64,000 nt of DNA, from positions 559,009 through 623,008 of the forward strand of contig NZ_CP049785.1 in the NCBI RefSeq assembly GCF_011290385.1, written 5' to 3'. Below, piece after piece: positions 63,664 through 64,000 of the stretch. The DNA is from Blattabacterium sp. DPU (lineage in GTDB: Bacteria; Bacteroidota; Bacteroidia; Flavobacteriales; Blattabacteriaceae). The position numbers were made by a program, and so were the translations under genes. The notes beneath the pieces were generated by a model. That model was not told the origin of the DNA. It was given only the letters and a program-made list of their open reading frames with translations, and did no database searches. The stretch's first letter is position 1, and every line of letters starts with the position of its first letter.

Positions 63664-64000
63664 TTATTGGAATTTTTTGTTTAAAGATTCTAATCCACTG
63701 ATAATTTCAAGTATTTCTTTAGTAATTGCAGTTTGTCTTTCTTTATTATAATTTAATATTAAATTTTGTTTTATGTCAGATGCGTTTTCTGTAGCTTTAT
63801 GCATAGATATCATACGAGCTGTATGTTCTGCAGTGTTAGATTCCAAAAATACTTTTAGTATTTTTGCATTTAAAAATTTTGGAATTATAAAATTTAATAT
63901 TTCTTTTCGAGAGGGTTCTAAAATATAGGATATTTCTTCTTTTTTTTCTAAAAAATTTTTAGTAGTAACTGGAAGAAATTTTTCTATAATTATTTCTTGA
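63664..64000 (-). CDS. atpG: ATP synthase F1 gamma subunit (3' part, enters from the right edge)
   Basis: The last 111 or so residues of the gamma subunit, central stalk of the F1Fo ATP synthase. The frame is open from position 63999: QEIIIEKFLPVTTKNFLEKK, then LEPSRKEILNFIIPKFLNAK and the C-terminal signature LESNTAEHTARMISMHKATE, NASDIKQNLILNYNKERQTA, ITKEILEIISG. The N-terminus is right of the window. Other atp genes would be expected there. Confidence 0.92.
   Translation of the reverse strand, partial: QEIIIEKFLPVTTKNFLEKKEEISYILEPSRKEILNFIIPKFLNAKILKVFLESNTAEHTARMISMHKATENASDIKQNLILNYNKERQTAITKEILEIISGLESLNKKFQ

Overview
The window is from a very AT-rich, gene-dense, reduced genome. Gene content and protein types point to an obligate Bacteroidetes/Flavobacteriia endosymbiont, and the best match I recognise is Blattabacterium (the cockroach symbiont). 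Supporting signs are a urease with fused gamma/beta subunits, complete threonine and branched-chain amino-acid routes, flavobacterial marker genes (DUF4293 beside rho, DUF4295 after rpmG, the GYDIA-type GHMP kinase, gldE, a long LepB, ProS of the short archaeal/eukaryotic type), tiny spacers and frequent gene overlaps. No mobile elements, phage genes or CRISPR arrays are visible. The assignment is my recognition of protein families, not a database match.

Layout. 1-4.6 kb: 5' part of gyrA, aroB, a 39-codon membrane ORF, dedA, tadA, rplY, prs. 4.7-10.2 kb: thyA, then the leftward thrA-thrB-thrC operon. 10.2-12.8 kb: divergent spacer and ureAB-ureC. 12.8-16.95 kb: tRNA-Leu(CAA), a dCMP deaminase gene broken by an 11-A tract, a TrmH-family methyltransferase, rnhA, plsC, fbp, and rnpA broken by a 10-A tract. 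16.9-21.5 kb: marC, a fused pyrE-pyrF (UMP synthase) divergent from a class 1A (fumarate-type) pyrD, and proS. 21.5-28.2 kb: rpmF-accB-accC, prfA, DUF4293, rho, tRNA-fMet, rmuC. 28.2-29.3 kb: leftward yebC-rnpB-tRNA-Ser, packed so tightly that RNase P RNA abuts one of its own substrates. 29.4-42.5 kb: rpmB-rpmG-DUF4295-ftsY, htpG, an exonuclease, pssA, ybeY-mnmG, ftsB, fumC, tatD, fabD, GYDIA kinase, gltA. 42.5-53 kb: tRNA-Leu(TAG), rng, a 29-residue basic protein, hup, mutY, gldE, TPR-ribH-mutL-rhomboid, lepB, dapB, tRNA-Leu(GAG). 53-59.3 kb: leftward ilvD-ilvB-ilvN-ilvC-ilvA. 59.6-64 kb: mnmA, dnaJ, grpE, trpS and the 3' part of atpG.

How it works together. Urease can release ammonia from host urea. 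Aspartokinase/homoserine dehydrogenase through threonine synthase, threonine dehydratase and the ilv operon make threonine, isoleucine and valine; dapB opens the lysine/diaminopimelate branch. Citrate synthase, fumarase and FBPase represent central carbon metabolism and gluconeogenesis. The pyrimidine genes convert dihydroorotate to UMP, probably with fumarate as oxidant. Most other genes are information processing (tRNA modification, ribosomal proteins, RNase P, repair) or envelope functions.

Most interesting signals: (i) rnpB and tRNA-Ser separated by one nucleotide; (ii) two conserved genes (rnpA and the dCMP deaminase gene) whose frames are open except at poly(A) tracts of 10-11, suggesting rescue by polymerase slippage, and three further A10-A11 tracts at the domain junction of the pyrE-pyrF fusion; (iii) the eukaryote-like UMP synthase next to a class 1A dihydroorotate dehydrogenase; (iv) a shared 13-bp inverted repeat upstream of htpG and grpE; (v) several conserved-looking micro-ORFs. 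Shine-Dalgarno sites are not expected to be informative in Bacteroidetes, so starts were chosen by homology.
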